Positions 1-9,326 of a stretch of 64,000 bases of DNA are shown here, one piece after another (position 1 is the first letter of the stretch; the number at the start of each line of letters is the position of its first letter). The stretch is from contig CAMRHE010000156.1 of assembly GCA_947044405.1 (NCBI GenBank), forward strand, positions 2,275,001-2,339,000. The letters are read 5' to 3'. The stretch comes from Leptodactylus fallax (lineage: Eukaryota > Chordata > Amphibia > Anura > Leptodactylidae). Below the pieces are notes generated by a model. The model ran no database searches. It saw only the letters and a program-made list of their open reading frames with translations, and was not told where the DNA came from. Made by a program: the position numbers and the translations under genes.

Positions 1-77
1 ATGGTAAAATATTTAATATATGGGAGTTATAGTTTTGCTCCCTATTTAGCTTGAACCTGCACTCATTTGATGGCAAG
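1..77. other. unassigned leading edge
   Basis: AT-rich sequence in front of the first hairpin. No gene or recognisable repeat end is visible. It may be the outer part of the repeat that contains the hairpin cluster, cut by the window edge. Confidence 0.4.
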
Positions 78-640
78 TCCCATAGACTGCAATATAACTG
101 TATTGCAGTCTATGGGAGATTCTGTGCATTACTACTGAGGCTGGTCATAGACCAGCCGCAATAGTAATATTACTATGACAGTCCTAGGAGCCTTCATTAG
201 GCTCCTGGCTGTCAAAGGAACAGGTCGACTCCTGCGATCTCACCGGAGCTTACAGGTAGTAATGCCTGTGATCAGAGTGGACCCTGATCGCTGGCATTAG
301 CTCCGGGCCTCCGCTGTACGTTACAGCGGAGACCTAGTAGCTATGGCGACCGCTCTGAGGTAGAATGGCTGCCATTATCTTTACAGACCCGGCATCCGTC
401 GTAATAGTATGGCGGATGCCGGGATGGGTTTGCATCGCCGGTACACCCGCTGCTCCAAGACCATGGCATGCAGCATCGCTCCACTCCTCCTGCTGTAGGA
501 AGCCGGCAGCAGCAGGAGTGGGGAAATGCTGCAACCCCACTCCTCCGCCCCCCCCCCCCCACCAAAACACCCACATTTGGACTATAAGAAGCACCCCCCA
601 TTTTCCTCCAATATTTTGGGGAAAAAAGTGCGTCTTATAG
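78..640. repeat. cluster of consecutive short hairpins (foldback repeat)
   Basis: At least seven separate inverted repeats lie almost end to end. 78-94 pairs perfectly with 101-117 (17 bp, 6-nt loop). 128-146 pairs with 150-168 (two mismatches, 3-nt loop). 177-194 pairs with 199-214. 244-251 pairs with 298-305 and encloses a second stem (GATCAG/CTGATC). A CTCCGCTGTA stem follows near 308-330, a CCCGGCATCCG stem near 387-425, a 15-bp CCACTCCTCCTGCTG stem at 481-521, and a CTATAAG...CTTATAG pair at 583-640. The part after 640 resembles, in reverse, a stretch of the TTAA element at 55448-55960. This suggests one amphibian non-autonomous DNA element, but the family is not named. The short ORFs here are by-products of GC-rich palindromes. 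Confidence 0.6.
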
Positions 641-700
641 TTTGAAAACTACAGTAATCTTTTTTCAGTGACACAAAGTGCTACTAAAAAAATGTTTTAA

Positions 701-950
701 GGCTGAGGCCTCAAGCTTTTTTTATTGCAGGTTTTTCTGCATAGTTTTTTTAGCCTAAGCTGAGAATGGCTATAAAAGAAATGAGAAATATATAGGAAGC
801 TCTTATACCTTCTGCTCAATCCACTCCTGGCTTTGGTTAAAAAAAAAACTGCAGCAAATTCTGCAACAAAAAAAAGCTAAGGCCCCACATTGCGGAATGC
901 AGCTAAAAAATGCTGCAGAAAAAAACACAGTTGATTTTCTCCTATAACTG
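701..950. repeat. foldback MITE family GGCTAAGGCCCCAC, copy 1 (rearranged)
   Basis: Begins GGCTGAGGCC at 701 and meets a second head, GCTAAGGCCCCACAT, at 876. It shares the CTGCAG/AAAAACAC-rich interior with copies at 1594, 2476, 16699, 21970 and 45274. Two heads without a proper tail suggest a fused or partly deleted pair. Confidence 0.5.
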
Positions 951-1593
951 GGGCTGATACATTTAGCCCCAATTACAAAAGGAATACAGTCTCCTGATTG
1001 TAACTGCATAGTTGATCTGGGTCCTCCTTACATGCTCTGGTCTCCAGAGGAAGGCAGGGATGGTAATAACCCGTCACTGCCTTCTCTACAGGAGTACAGT
1101 AGTTAGAGCCAGCTCCGCCATTCTCCAGTTACACGATTTTGTATGGGTACATCCTTGCAGAGTTAAGAGTGGACTGCCCCTTATGGGTGGTCTGGAACTG
1201 GTTAAATTATAAAGTGTTTTTAAGTTTTTTAAACTTATTATTAGTTATTTATTTTTTTATGCTTTCGCTTTTGGTTTTTTTGTCATTTTTTTTTTCTTGT
1301 CCCACAAGGGGACATAGACCTGGGATCTGGAGATCCCCAGTGCAGTGTACTGCAATACAGTACATTGTACATAGTATCCCTATGAGCAATGGGGAAAGTC
1401 AGTTGATGGCATGGCAACCCCTTGCATTACGCAAACTCATTGTGGGGGGATATGAAGGGGGAAGGGGGAAGTCGATCTTGCCTCGCAACCACCTAGATGC
1501 TGTGATCGCTATTGACTAGTCCTGGGTCCCGGCTGTGTAACACGTCATGAAAGCACCTACTATTACGCCGCTGAGCGTATTGAGCGTACCTTT
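951..1593. other. hairpin-bearing repeat sequence, no gene
   Basis: Contains short palindromes of the same style as 78-640, for example GGGATCT/AGATCCC near 1321-1337 and GTACTG/CAGTAC near 1347-1363. It is probably part of the same or a related repeat. No coding evidence; open frames here are short and without recognisable motifs. Confidence 0.4.
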
Positions 1594-1864
1594 AGGCTAA
1601 AAGTAAAAAAAAAAAAAAAAAAATGCTGCGTTTTACAGTAACAGCAAAGTGAATGAGATTCTGGCTAATCCCATCCACACACTGCAGAATAAAAAAACAC
1701 TGCGAAAAAACTGCATTTACAAATATACATGCATTTTTGAAAAACACAGCTTGTCAATTTTACCTATGGAAACGCTCACGTTTTCCCTATAGATTTAATA
1801 AGGGAAGAAAAACTGCAGAGAAAAACACAGCGTTCTACATTCTGCAACATGGGGTCTTAGCCTT
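1594..1864. repeat. foldback MITE family GGCTAAGGCCCCAC, copy 2
   Basis: Starts TTAGGCTAA at 1593-1600 and ends CATGGGGTCTTAGCC at about 1863, the inverted-repeat ends of this family. The interior holds CTGCAGA and AAAACACTGCG motifs. A poly-A run lies near its left edge. Confidence 0.55.
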
Positions 1865-2475
1865 AGGTCTTTCAATTGACCACACCTACACGATATATAT
1901 ATTTTTTTCACACTTACATAGAGTAAGCCTAATCTCAGTCTTTAAGTAAAAACTTTGCTATAGTATTTATATTCACTTTATATTTAGACCATAAAATATA
2001 TGGGGATTCGCTTCAGGTAATGCTGTTTAACTTCTGCGGCAATTTTACTTCTAATAAAATTGGAAAGTAAGACCCTGTTATTTTTGTATGAATATCATTT
2101 ACATACTTAAATGTATTAATATTTACCAGAAGAACAAATAAGGAATTTGATCCCAGAAAAAGATTTTGCATAGAATTTATACATTATAGAAATTTGTAGA
2201 ATCTAGATTAGTTTAGTTGAGAAATTAGATTAGTGTAGATCTCTTGATTAGTTTGAGGCTTAAATGATCTCCCTAGTTTTCTATTACAGGAAAAGTGTGC
2301 ACAGTGCCATATTTACCAACATGTCCTTCCTCATTCCCTAGCTTTATTATATTTCTAGTTGAACAAAAGTCTACATTAAGTAACTAAAATAAGGTTATTG
2401 CTATACTTTTATTAAAAAATAATTTCTATCATCTTAAGTCCAAATATAAAATGTATTTATGAGATAAATACATAA
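1865..2475. other. AT-rich interval, nothing recognised
   Basis: No gene, RNA or repeat boundary that I can support. Confidence 0.4.
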
Positions 2476-2762
2476 AGCCAGTGCCCCATGTGGCAAAAAC
2501 CGCTGTATTTTTCTAGTGAATCCCATCGACACATGCTGCAAATTCCAAATACGTTGCGGTTTTGAAAATCGCAGCTTGACAATTATACCTACCAAAACAC
2601 TGGCGGTTTCCCTATAGGTATAATGTAAGCAGAAAGTCCGCAAAGGAAACCTCTCCAGACTTTCTGTGAAAAACGCTGCAAGAAAAACTGCGATGTGTTG
2701 CCGCCACGACTTTTCCCGCAGTGCTTTTTTTTTTTCAGCCCGCTATGTGGGGCCTTAGCCTA
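2476..2762. repeat. foldback MITE family GGCTAAGGCCCCAC, copy 3
   Basis: Left end AGCCAGTGCCCCATGTGGC and right end TATGTGGGGCCTTAGCC are imperfect inverted repeats. The interior has TTTCCCTATAGG and CGCAGTG...TTTTTCAGC motifs shared with the copies at 21970 and 45274. No convincing TSD is seen. Confidence 0.6.
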
Positions 2763-2839
2763 ATAGTAGTTTCCGCTGTGTCGGACATTAAAGGAACACC
2801 AGACCCAATAAGGAATGATTAAATGAAATAAGAAATATA

Positions 2840-4096
2840 CAGTACAGACCAAAAGTTTGGACACACCTTCTCATTCCAAGAGTTTTCTGTATTTTCATGA
2901 CTATAAAAATGGTAGATTCACACTGAAGGCATCAAAACTATGAATTAACACATGTGGAATTATATACTTAACAAAAAAGTGTGAAACAACTGAAAATATG
3001 TCTTATATTCTAGGTTCTTCAAAGTAGCCACCTTTTGCTTTGATTACTGCTTTGCACACTCTTGGCATTCTCTTGATGAGCTTCAAAAGGTAGTCACCTG
3101 AAATGATCTTCCAACAGTCTTGAAGGAGTTCCCAGAGATGCTTAGCACTTGTTGGCCCTTTTGCCTTCACTCTGCGGTCCAGCTCACCCCAAACCATCTG
3201 GATTGGGTTCAGGTCTGGTGACTGTGGAGGCCAGGTCATCTGGCGTAGCACCCCATCACTCTCCTTCTTGGTCAAATAGCCCTTACACAGTCTAGAGGTG
3301 TGTTTAAGGTCATTGTCCTGTTGAAAAAAAAATGATGGTCCAACTAAACGCAAACCGGATGGAATAGCATGCCGCTGCAAGATGCTGTGGTAACCATGCT
3401 GGTTCAGTATTCCTTCAATTTTGAATAAATCGCCAACAGTGTCACCAGCAAGGCACCCCCACACCATCACACCTCCTCCTCCATGCTTCACGGTGGGAAC
3501 CAGGCATGTAGAGTCCATTCGTTCACCTTTTCTGCGTCGCACAAAGACACGGTGGTTGGAACCAAAGATCTCAAATTTGGACTCATCAGACCAAAGCACA
3601 CATTTCCACAGGTCTAATGTCCATTCCTTGTGTTCTTTAGCCCAAACAAGTCTCTTCTGCTTGTTGCCTGTCCTTAGCAGTGGTTTCCTAGCAGCTATTT
3701 TACCATGAAGGCCTGCTGCACACAGTCTCCTCTTAACAGTTGTTGTAGAGATGTGTCTGCTGCTAGAACTCTGTGTGGCATTGACCTGTTCTCTAATCTG
3801 AGCTGCTGTTAACCTGCGATTTCTGAGGCTGGTGACTCGGATGAACTTATCCTCCGCAGCAGAGGTGACTCTTGGTCTTCCTTTCCTGGGGCGGTCCTCA
3901 TGTGAGCCAGTTTCTTTGTAGCGCTTGATGGTTTTGGCCACTGCACTTGGGGACACTTTCAAAGTTTTCCCAATTTTTCGGACTAACTTTTTCTTTACTT
4001 AGCTGCTTTTTTCTTGCCATAATACAAATTCTAACACTCCATTCAGTAGGACTATCAGCTGTGTATCCACCTTACTTCTGAACAACACAACTGATG
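2840..4096 (-). mobile_element. Tc1/mariner element, DD38E type, right-truncated
   Basis: The left end begins CAGTACAGACCAAAAG at 2840, preceded by TA (2838-2839), the Tc1 target dinucleotide. Similarity to the element stops near 4096; the other terminal repeat is missing and unrelated sequence follows. The transposase lies on the minus strand. Lacking one end and with a damaged transposase (next entry), the copy cannot move by itself. A deletion derivative of the same family sits at 18338-18563. Confidence 0.9.
3003..4020 (-). pseudogene. Tc1-like transposase, DD38E, inactivated
   Basis: The open part (3003-3962, 319 codons) encodes a Tc1 transposase: the second helix-turn-helix region (RVTSLRNRRLTAAQI), a GRPR-type motif near residue 27, then the DDE domain. 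First Asp is in LWSDESKF (residue 126) and second in QQDND (residue 216). The third acidic residue falls in SPDLNPI-Q-MVW (residue 255), so the expected Glu is Gln. With 38 residues between the second and third positions, this is DD38E spacing. The family start codon is probably at 4018-4020, but that reading is out of frame with the rest (58 nt apart), apparently through a short deletion in the first DNA-binding helices. Both defects point to a dead enzyme. The spacing and residues are seen directly; the family assignment is from known Tc1 groups. Confidence 0.88.
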
Positions 4097-4540
4097 GTGT
4101 CGGTGGGAGAGTGACCATTTTTATAATCTACTTTATTAAGCTATCTAACTACTTTTTTATTATAAAACAGGCTGTATCATTCTCCTTAGCAACTCTCTAA
4201 TTGAGCTGTTACTAAGGAATGTCTGTACACAGTTGTATTGTGAATATGCAGATCTGAAACATTTACCGAAGGGAGGGATGGTCACTTGAAATGGCTGTAT
4301 CTTCAGTTTTATACCACCTAGAAAAATAGCTCTGGTATAAAAAAAAAAAAAAACTACTGAGATTTAAGTACTAGTTATAACAGAAACTGAGATATCACTA
4401 GTTAAAAACACAATTGGTAATTGGAACTTAATATGCAGCAGTTCATGCTGCAAATAAAATCACATTCCCAACTGTGATAACGCTGCAGCACCCATAACCT
4501 TTGCTATCTCAGATACTTGATAGGGATACAACTATAGTAC
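4097..4540. other. unassigned interval after truncated Tc1
   Basis: Replaces the missing end of the 2840 element. It has a 14-A run near 4340 and motifs such as GGTCACTTGAAATGG that look repeat-like, but I cannot name a family. Confidence 0.35.
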
Positions 4541-5050
4541 CTACAACTGTGGTAATTAAGAATACAGTGAGTGAGCAGCGCAGCACCCGGTATGGAAACA
4601 ATACTGGGAGCTGTGTGTTCTGGTAAACATCTGATCTGCATGGTCACACGCCCCAGAGGCCACCGTTGGGGCCTGTGATTGGACCTGAGCGGTCACTTGG
4701 GGCGTGCTGACGTCATTACACCGGCGTGCCCCACCTGACTGCTGGGGCCCTATCACAGAGCCCAGCAGTAAGCCCTGAAGAGGATGCTAGGGATTGTCGG
4801 AAGCCCAGGAGAGGTTTGTATAAATATTTGTTATTTTTGATCACCTTCCCTGGGCAGGTTACTATTGGAAAGATACTATGTCCATTAACAGTATGTATAG
4901 TAGTCGGGGAACCAGACTTTCACCGATCACTATCATGGTGCTGAGGGTGATGCATTCATCCTGGCCTAATCGATGCACTGCATCAGCATCCCGTCGCAGC
5001 TAGACTCCGGCGAAAATGCCGGTGGCGTTAAATGAAGAGAAATTCCTCTT
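4541..5050. repeat. interspersed repeat with GCCCTGAAGAGGA module
   Basis: The block around 4640-4860 (CCCCAGAGGCC, TGACGTCATTAC, CCTGAAGAGGATGC, then CACCTTCCCTGGGCAG) recurs at about 57600-57720 on the same strand and at about 56860-56960 on the opposite strand. Three copies within 64 kb show it is an interspersed repeat. A TGACGTCA palindrome lies at 4708-4715. No coding content recognised. Confidence 0.5.
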
Positions 5051-6003
5051 CATTTTCCGCCGTGTGAACATAACCAAAGGGATACAGAGAGACAATATGT
5101 GTTCCTATAAGGAAACCATAGACACTGCTATCTTGTAACTTTAGAATACAAGATGATTAGATAAACAGATTTCTATGGACTCTAAGAAGACTTATCCATC
5201 TGCTATGAACAGTCCCAGTTGTGAAATGTAAAATTAGTATCCATACACTTATCAAATGGTTTCTGTCTTAATGTACACAGTTTTGGCTTTAGGAATCTAT
5301 ACCAAAGTTCTATTTGGTAGGTTTAGAGATCAAGACTCAAATCTCACATTTTATTGGGGTACTCACTGACCACTTATTTGATCACCCTATTGTGTGGTGT
5401 CCCTATTCAATCCTTTCTAGTGTAATATGTTATCCAAATATACTGAGTAGGATCTGACATCTCATCATTTATCTGTCACGTTTTCAGATAATGATTTTTC
5501 CAAAGTAGATTGTGGTTGCAGCGTCACCAAAAATATTTAATTACACAGGATTTCTCATTGCTTAGTGACAGGTAACATTGTGCTTTATATGCTAGCCTTT
5601 GATTAAATACACAGATGAGTATAACATGTAACACCTAATTTGTTCAGAACAACATTCTACCAGATGTTACATGTATATTCTCCTAAACTGAGGTGAATAT
5701 AGGGCTTGAAAGAACTAAATAGCTGCTAATACATGTCACAATTAAATTGTGCAATGTATTAAGCGTATAGGAGCCTTACGTTATGAGTGGAGTAAATAAA
5801 TATATACTGTATCTTTTTTTTTCTGTAACTTTGTATTCCAGCATTCTTTTATTATTCTGATAAGAAATTTCATAACTGGATGTTACCAGTTGGAGATGTG
5901 CCCCTACAACAGTCTGACATCAACGCTAACAGTGCCAGCCTGTGTAGTGACCCACCTCACTACTTTGACAAACTGAACATTAACACCCAGTTCTCAACTT
6001 ATA
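5051..6003. other. no gene; possible old repeat fragment at the right
   Basis: Mostly AT-rich and apparently single-copy within the window. 5860-6000 (GGATGTTACCAGTTGG onward) looks like part of an old repeat but is not identified. TA at 6002-6003 is the target of the next element. Confidence 0.35.
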
Positions 6004-6222
6004 CAGTGCCTTGCGAAAGTATTCGGCCCCCTTGAACTTTTCAACCTTTTGCCACATTTCAGGCTTCAAACATAAAGATATAAAATTTTAATTTTTTGGT
6101 GAAGAATCAACAACAAGTGGGACACAATTGTGAAGTGGAACGAAATTTATTGGTTATTTTAAACTTTTGTAAAAAATAAAAAACTGAAAATTGGGGCATG
6201 CAATATTATTCGGCCCCTTTAC
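6004..6222 (+). repeat. left terminal inverted repeat with IR/DR motifs
   Basis: Pairs with 7418-7635 over about 220 bp with only scattered mismatches. Outer and inner copies of TATTCGGCCCC lie about 187 bp apart and are likely transposase-binding sites by analogy with IR/DR Tc1 elements. Confidence 0.85.
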
Positions 6223-6395
6223 TTTCAGTGCAGCAAACTCACTCCAGAAGTTCAGTGAGGATCTCTGAATGATCCAATGTTGTCCTAAATGACTGATGAT
6301 GAGAAATATAATCCACCTGTGTGTAATCAAGTCTCCGTATAAATGCACCTGCTCTGTGATAGTCTCAGGGTTCTGTTTAAAGCGCAGAGAGCATC

Positions 6396-7415
6396 ATGAA
6401 GACCAAGGAACACACCAGGCAGGTCCGTGATACTGTTGTGGAGAAGTTTAAAGCCGGATTTGGATACAAAAAGATTTCCCAAACTTTAAATATCCCAAGG
6501 AGCACTGTGCAAGCGATCATATTGAAATGGAAGGCGTATCAGACCACTGCAAATCTACCAAGACCCGCCCGTCCCGCTAAACTTTCATCTCAAACAAGGA
6601 GAAGACAGATCAGAGATGCAGCCAAGAGGCCCATGATCACTCTGGATGAACTGCAGAGATCTACAGCTGAGGTGGGAGAGTCTGTCCATAGGACAACAAT
6701 CAGTCGTACACTGCATAAATCTGGCCTTTATGGAAGAGTGGCAAGAAGAAAGCCATTTCTCAAAGATATCCATAAAAAGTCTCGTTTAAAGTTTGCCACA
6801 AGCCACCTGGGAGACATACCAAACATGTGGAAGAAGGTGCTCTGGTCAGATGAAACCAAAATCGAACTTTTTGGCCACAATGCAAAACGATATGTTTGGC
6901 GTAAAAGCAACACAGCTCATCACCCTGAACACACCATCCCCACTGTCAAACATGGTGGTGGCAGCATCATGGTTTGGGCCTGCTTTTCTTCAGCAGGGAC
7001 AACGAAGATGGTTAAAATTGATGGGAAGATGGATGGAGCCAAATACAGGACCATTCTGGAAGAAAACCTGTTGGAGTCTGCAAAAGAACTGAGACTGGGA
7101 CGGAGATTTATCTTCCAACAAGACAATGATCCCAAACATAAAGCAAAATCTACAATGGAATGGTTCACAAATAAACGTATCCAGGTGTTAGAATGGCCAA
7201 GTCAAAGTCCAGACCTGAATCCAATCGAGAATCTGTGGAAAGAGCTGAAAACTGCTGTTCACAAACGCTCTCCATCCAACCTCACTGAGCTCGAGCTGTT
7301 TTCCAAGGAAGAATGGGCAAGAATTTCAGTCTCTCGATTTGCAAAACTGATAGAGACATACCCCAAGCAATTTGCAGCTGTAATCGCAGCAAAAGGTGGT
7401 GCTACAAAGTATTAA
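6396..7415 (+). CDS. Tc1-like transposase, intact (DD34E)
   Basis: Encodes 339 residues, the usual length for Tc1/Sleeping-Beauty-type transposases. Residues 1-50 form the first helix-turn-helix (KKISQTLNIPRSTVQAII), followed by a basic linker (PRPARPAK) and a second DNA-binding domain to about residue 110. The DDE catalytic domain has Asp152 (LWSDETK), Asp243 (QQDNDPKH) and Glu278 ([11 protein letters not shown]), 34 residues apart. The glycine-rich KHGGGSIMVW box is at 185-194. The start at 6396 gives the family-typical MKTKEHT beginning and lies about 390 bp inside the left end. The enzyme would cut the element ends and reinsert them at TA sites in nuclear DNA. All key residues are present and no frame break is visible. 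Activity is inference. Confidence 0.95.
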   Translation: MKTKEHTRQVRDTVVEKFKAGFGYKKISQTLNIPRSTVQAIILKWKAYQTTANLPRPARPAKLSSQTRRRQIRDAAKRPMITLDELQRSTAEVGESVHRTTISRTLHKSGLYGRVARRKPFLKDIHKKSRLKFATSHLGDIPNMWKKVLWSDETKIELFGHNAKRYVWRKSNTAHHPEHTIPTVKHGGGSIMVWACFSSAGTTKMVKIDGKMDGAKYRTILEENLLESAKELRLGRRFIFQQDNDPKHKAKSTMEWFTNKRIQVLEWPSQSPDLNPIENLWKELKTAVHKRSPSNLTELELFSKEEWARISVSRFAKLIETYPKQFAAVIAAKGGATKY

Positions 7416-7417
7416 CT

Positions 7418-7635
7418 TAAGGGGGCCAAATAATTTGGCACGCCTCACTTTTCCGTTTTTTATTTTTTACAAAAGTTTAAAATATCCGACAAATTACATT
7501 CCACTTCACGATTGTGTCCCACTTGTTGTTGATTCTTCACTAAAAAATTAAAATTTTATATCTTTATGTTCGAAGCCTGAAATGTGGCAAAAGGTTGAAA
7601 AGTTCAAGGGGGCCGAATACTTTTGCAAGGCACTG
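7418..7635 (-). repeat. right terminal inverted repeat
   Basis: Reverse complement of the left end. The outer motif AGGGGGCCGAATA is at about 7607-7619 and the inner GGGGGCCAAATAA at 7421-7433. Confidence 0.85.
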
Positions 7636-7819
7636 TACGTACATTTCGAGAAGGATTGACAAAGGAATTTTACAATGAAGAGATCAGAAGAAACATGGTC
7701 CAGAATTTGTATTTAATGAGTCAAACAGACATGTCAAGTGAGGTGACAGGACCTCTTTATGGTCAAAAATTCAAAAGGAACTGTCAATTCACCGAAGTAT
7801 CAAATTACATCTACCAATA

Positions 7820-8760
7820 GTAGTCTGTGGAGAGGGAAGGAAGGGATCGGTCTTGTCAGCTTCTATGATAGGTCAGTTCTAGACTTGGCCTGGATAATGC
7901 CGTGGAAAATATATTGGGGAAAATATATGCATTTGGGTTTACAACTGGCTCAGCAACAGGAAACAGAGGATTCTTGTTAAAAGGATGTACTCAGATGGGG
8001 GCACAGTCAACATTGGGGTGTCAGGGGGTCAATATTGGGTCTTCTTTTTTAATATGTTTATTAATGACCTGGTAGAGGGTTTACATAGCAGGTAATGTCG
8101 ACAAATGTAAGTTTATGCACTTTGGTTGATGAAATACAATGTATGTTTATGTACTTAATAGTAAACTACTGGGTAAGACTTGGGGTTTTTGGTGGACAGT
8201 AAGCTTACCTTTAGTGACCAGTGCCAGGCAGCTGTTGCAAAGTCAAGTAAAATTATGGGATGCATTAAAGAGGCATAGATTCTCATGACAAGATTATAGT
8301 TATGTCTCTAAACAAATCAGTAGTATGGCTAGCTATGGAGAATTCTGCACAATTATGGACCCCTGTATACAAGAAGGACTAAGCTGAAATAGAGAGGGTG
8401 CAAAGAAGGACAACCAAGATTATTTGGGGAATGGTTGGATTGGAATGCAGAGACAGATGAACAAAAGTGGGGTTATTCAGTTCAGAAAAAGATGCTATGG
8501 GGAGATCTAATCGCAATGTACAAATACATGAAGGGACAGTACAAAGACCTTTCTAGGCTACTAACGGTGACAAGGGGACATCCTCTACACCTAAAGGAAA
8601 GAAGATGTCACCAGCATCATAGATGATTCTTTACTTCACAAGCAGTGAGGCTATGATGGTGATGGTGAACTCATTGTGCAAGTTCATGAAGCACCTGGAC
8701 ACCTTTCTTGAAAGAAAAAATATTACAGGTTATGGGTTTTAGATTTATGTAGGTGATAAG
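7820..8760 (+). pseudogene. non-LTR retrotransposon RT C-terminal remnant (CR1/L2-like)
   Basis: Scattered frames on the plus strand read like the end of a CR1-type LINE reverse transcriptase: MFINDLVEGLHSR near 8053-8095, then VDSKLTFSDQCQAAVAK-like and IMGCIK-like stretches near 8195-8270. A longer open piece at 8435-8626 ends GDLIAMYKYMKGQYKD...TRGHPLHLKERR. A DTFLERK-like tail follows near 8700. Order and spacing fit the thumb and C-terminal region after the catalytic core. Many stops and frameshifts show it is old; the 5' part is absent or unrecognisable. CR1/L2 assignment is from recalled motifs. Confidence 0.65.
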
Positions 8761-8875
8761 ATGATCCAGGGTTTTATACTGATTACTCTCAGTGAGTAAG
8801 AGTTAAGGAGCACGTATTTCTTCATGAACTTACACATTGCTGTTTTAAGAACTTTAAGAACACTTTCAAAACACT

Positions 8876-9076
8876 AGCCAGCCAATTCACTTTGCTCTGT
8901 ACTGATGAAGGACAACAATCCGGAAACAGCGCTGTATGCAGATAAGTGAAATTGGCTTGGCTAAGATCCCTTTTGCTGTCTCAAGGCTCGGTGAGTCAAA
9001 AGCAAATTGAGGATCTGTTACATCCAATAGAGGGCGCATGAGCTCCCCAGCTCCTTTCCCATAATGCCTTGTGATA
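8876..9076 (+). repeat. interspersed repeat (copy shared with 54862-55046)
   Basis: CCAGCCAATTCACTTTGCTCTG through GAGGGCGCATGAGCTCCC matches, on the opposite strand, 54862-55046. It contains CTGATGAAGGACAACAATCC followed by GGAAACAGCGC, a short module discussed in the findings. Family not named. Confidence 0.6.
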
Positions 9077-9160
9077 CTTTCAAAACATAGCATGACCATG
9101 CATTAGTCATTCACTGGTTTGCATGGGCTTTGCATATAGTAATATTACATATCCCTACAG

Positions 9161-9318
9161 CAGGGGTAGGCAACCTTCGGCACTCCAGCTGTTGTAAAAC
9201 TCCAACTCCCAGCATGCATACTTGCTCTGCTGTTCTTGGAATTACCATGGAAGTGAATAGAGCATTTTGGGAGTTGTAGTTTCACAGCAGCTGGAGTGCC
9301 GAAGGTTGCTGACCCCTG
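9161..9318. mobile_element. hAT-type MITE, 158 bp, exact 8-bp TSD
   Basis: Flanked by CCCTACAG at 9153-9160 and 9319-9326. The ends are CAGGGGTAGGCAACC and GGTTGCTGACCCCTG, and nearly the whole element is a foldback (CGGCACTCCAGCTG pairs with CAGCTGGAGTGCCG). 8-bp duplications and CAGGG-type ends are typical of hAT transposons. It carries no coding capacity. Similar ends bound the 49928-50725 element. Confidence 0.92.
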
Positions 9319-9326
9319 CCCTACAG

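Larger units (their letters stand above)
6004..7635 (+). mobile_element. complete Tc1-like DNA transposon (DD34E)
   Basis: A 1632-bp element flanked by TA on both sides (6002-6003 and 7636-7637). Ends are CAGTGCCTTGC...GCAAGGCACTG. Terminal inverted repeats run about 6004-6222 and 7418-7635 and are nearly identical. Each contains two direct copies of a TATTCGGCCCC-type motif, outer at about 6020 and inner at about 6207, mirrored near 7421 and 7607. This is the IR/DR arrangement of Sleeping-Beauty-like elements, where transposase binds. The interior holds one uninterrupted transposase. Matching ends, intact target duplication and open frame suggest recent insertion. It sits just upstream of an older LINE remnant. 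Confidence 0.96.

Noticed and set aside
334..640. Overlapping 86-91-codon frames at the start of the window
   Set aside because: Glycine and proline runs come from a C homopolymer and palindromes; no motif or start context supports a gene.
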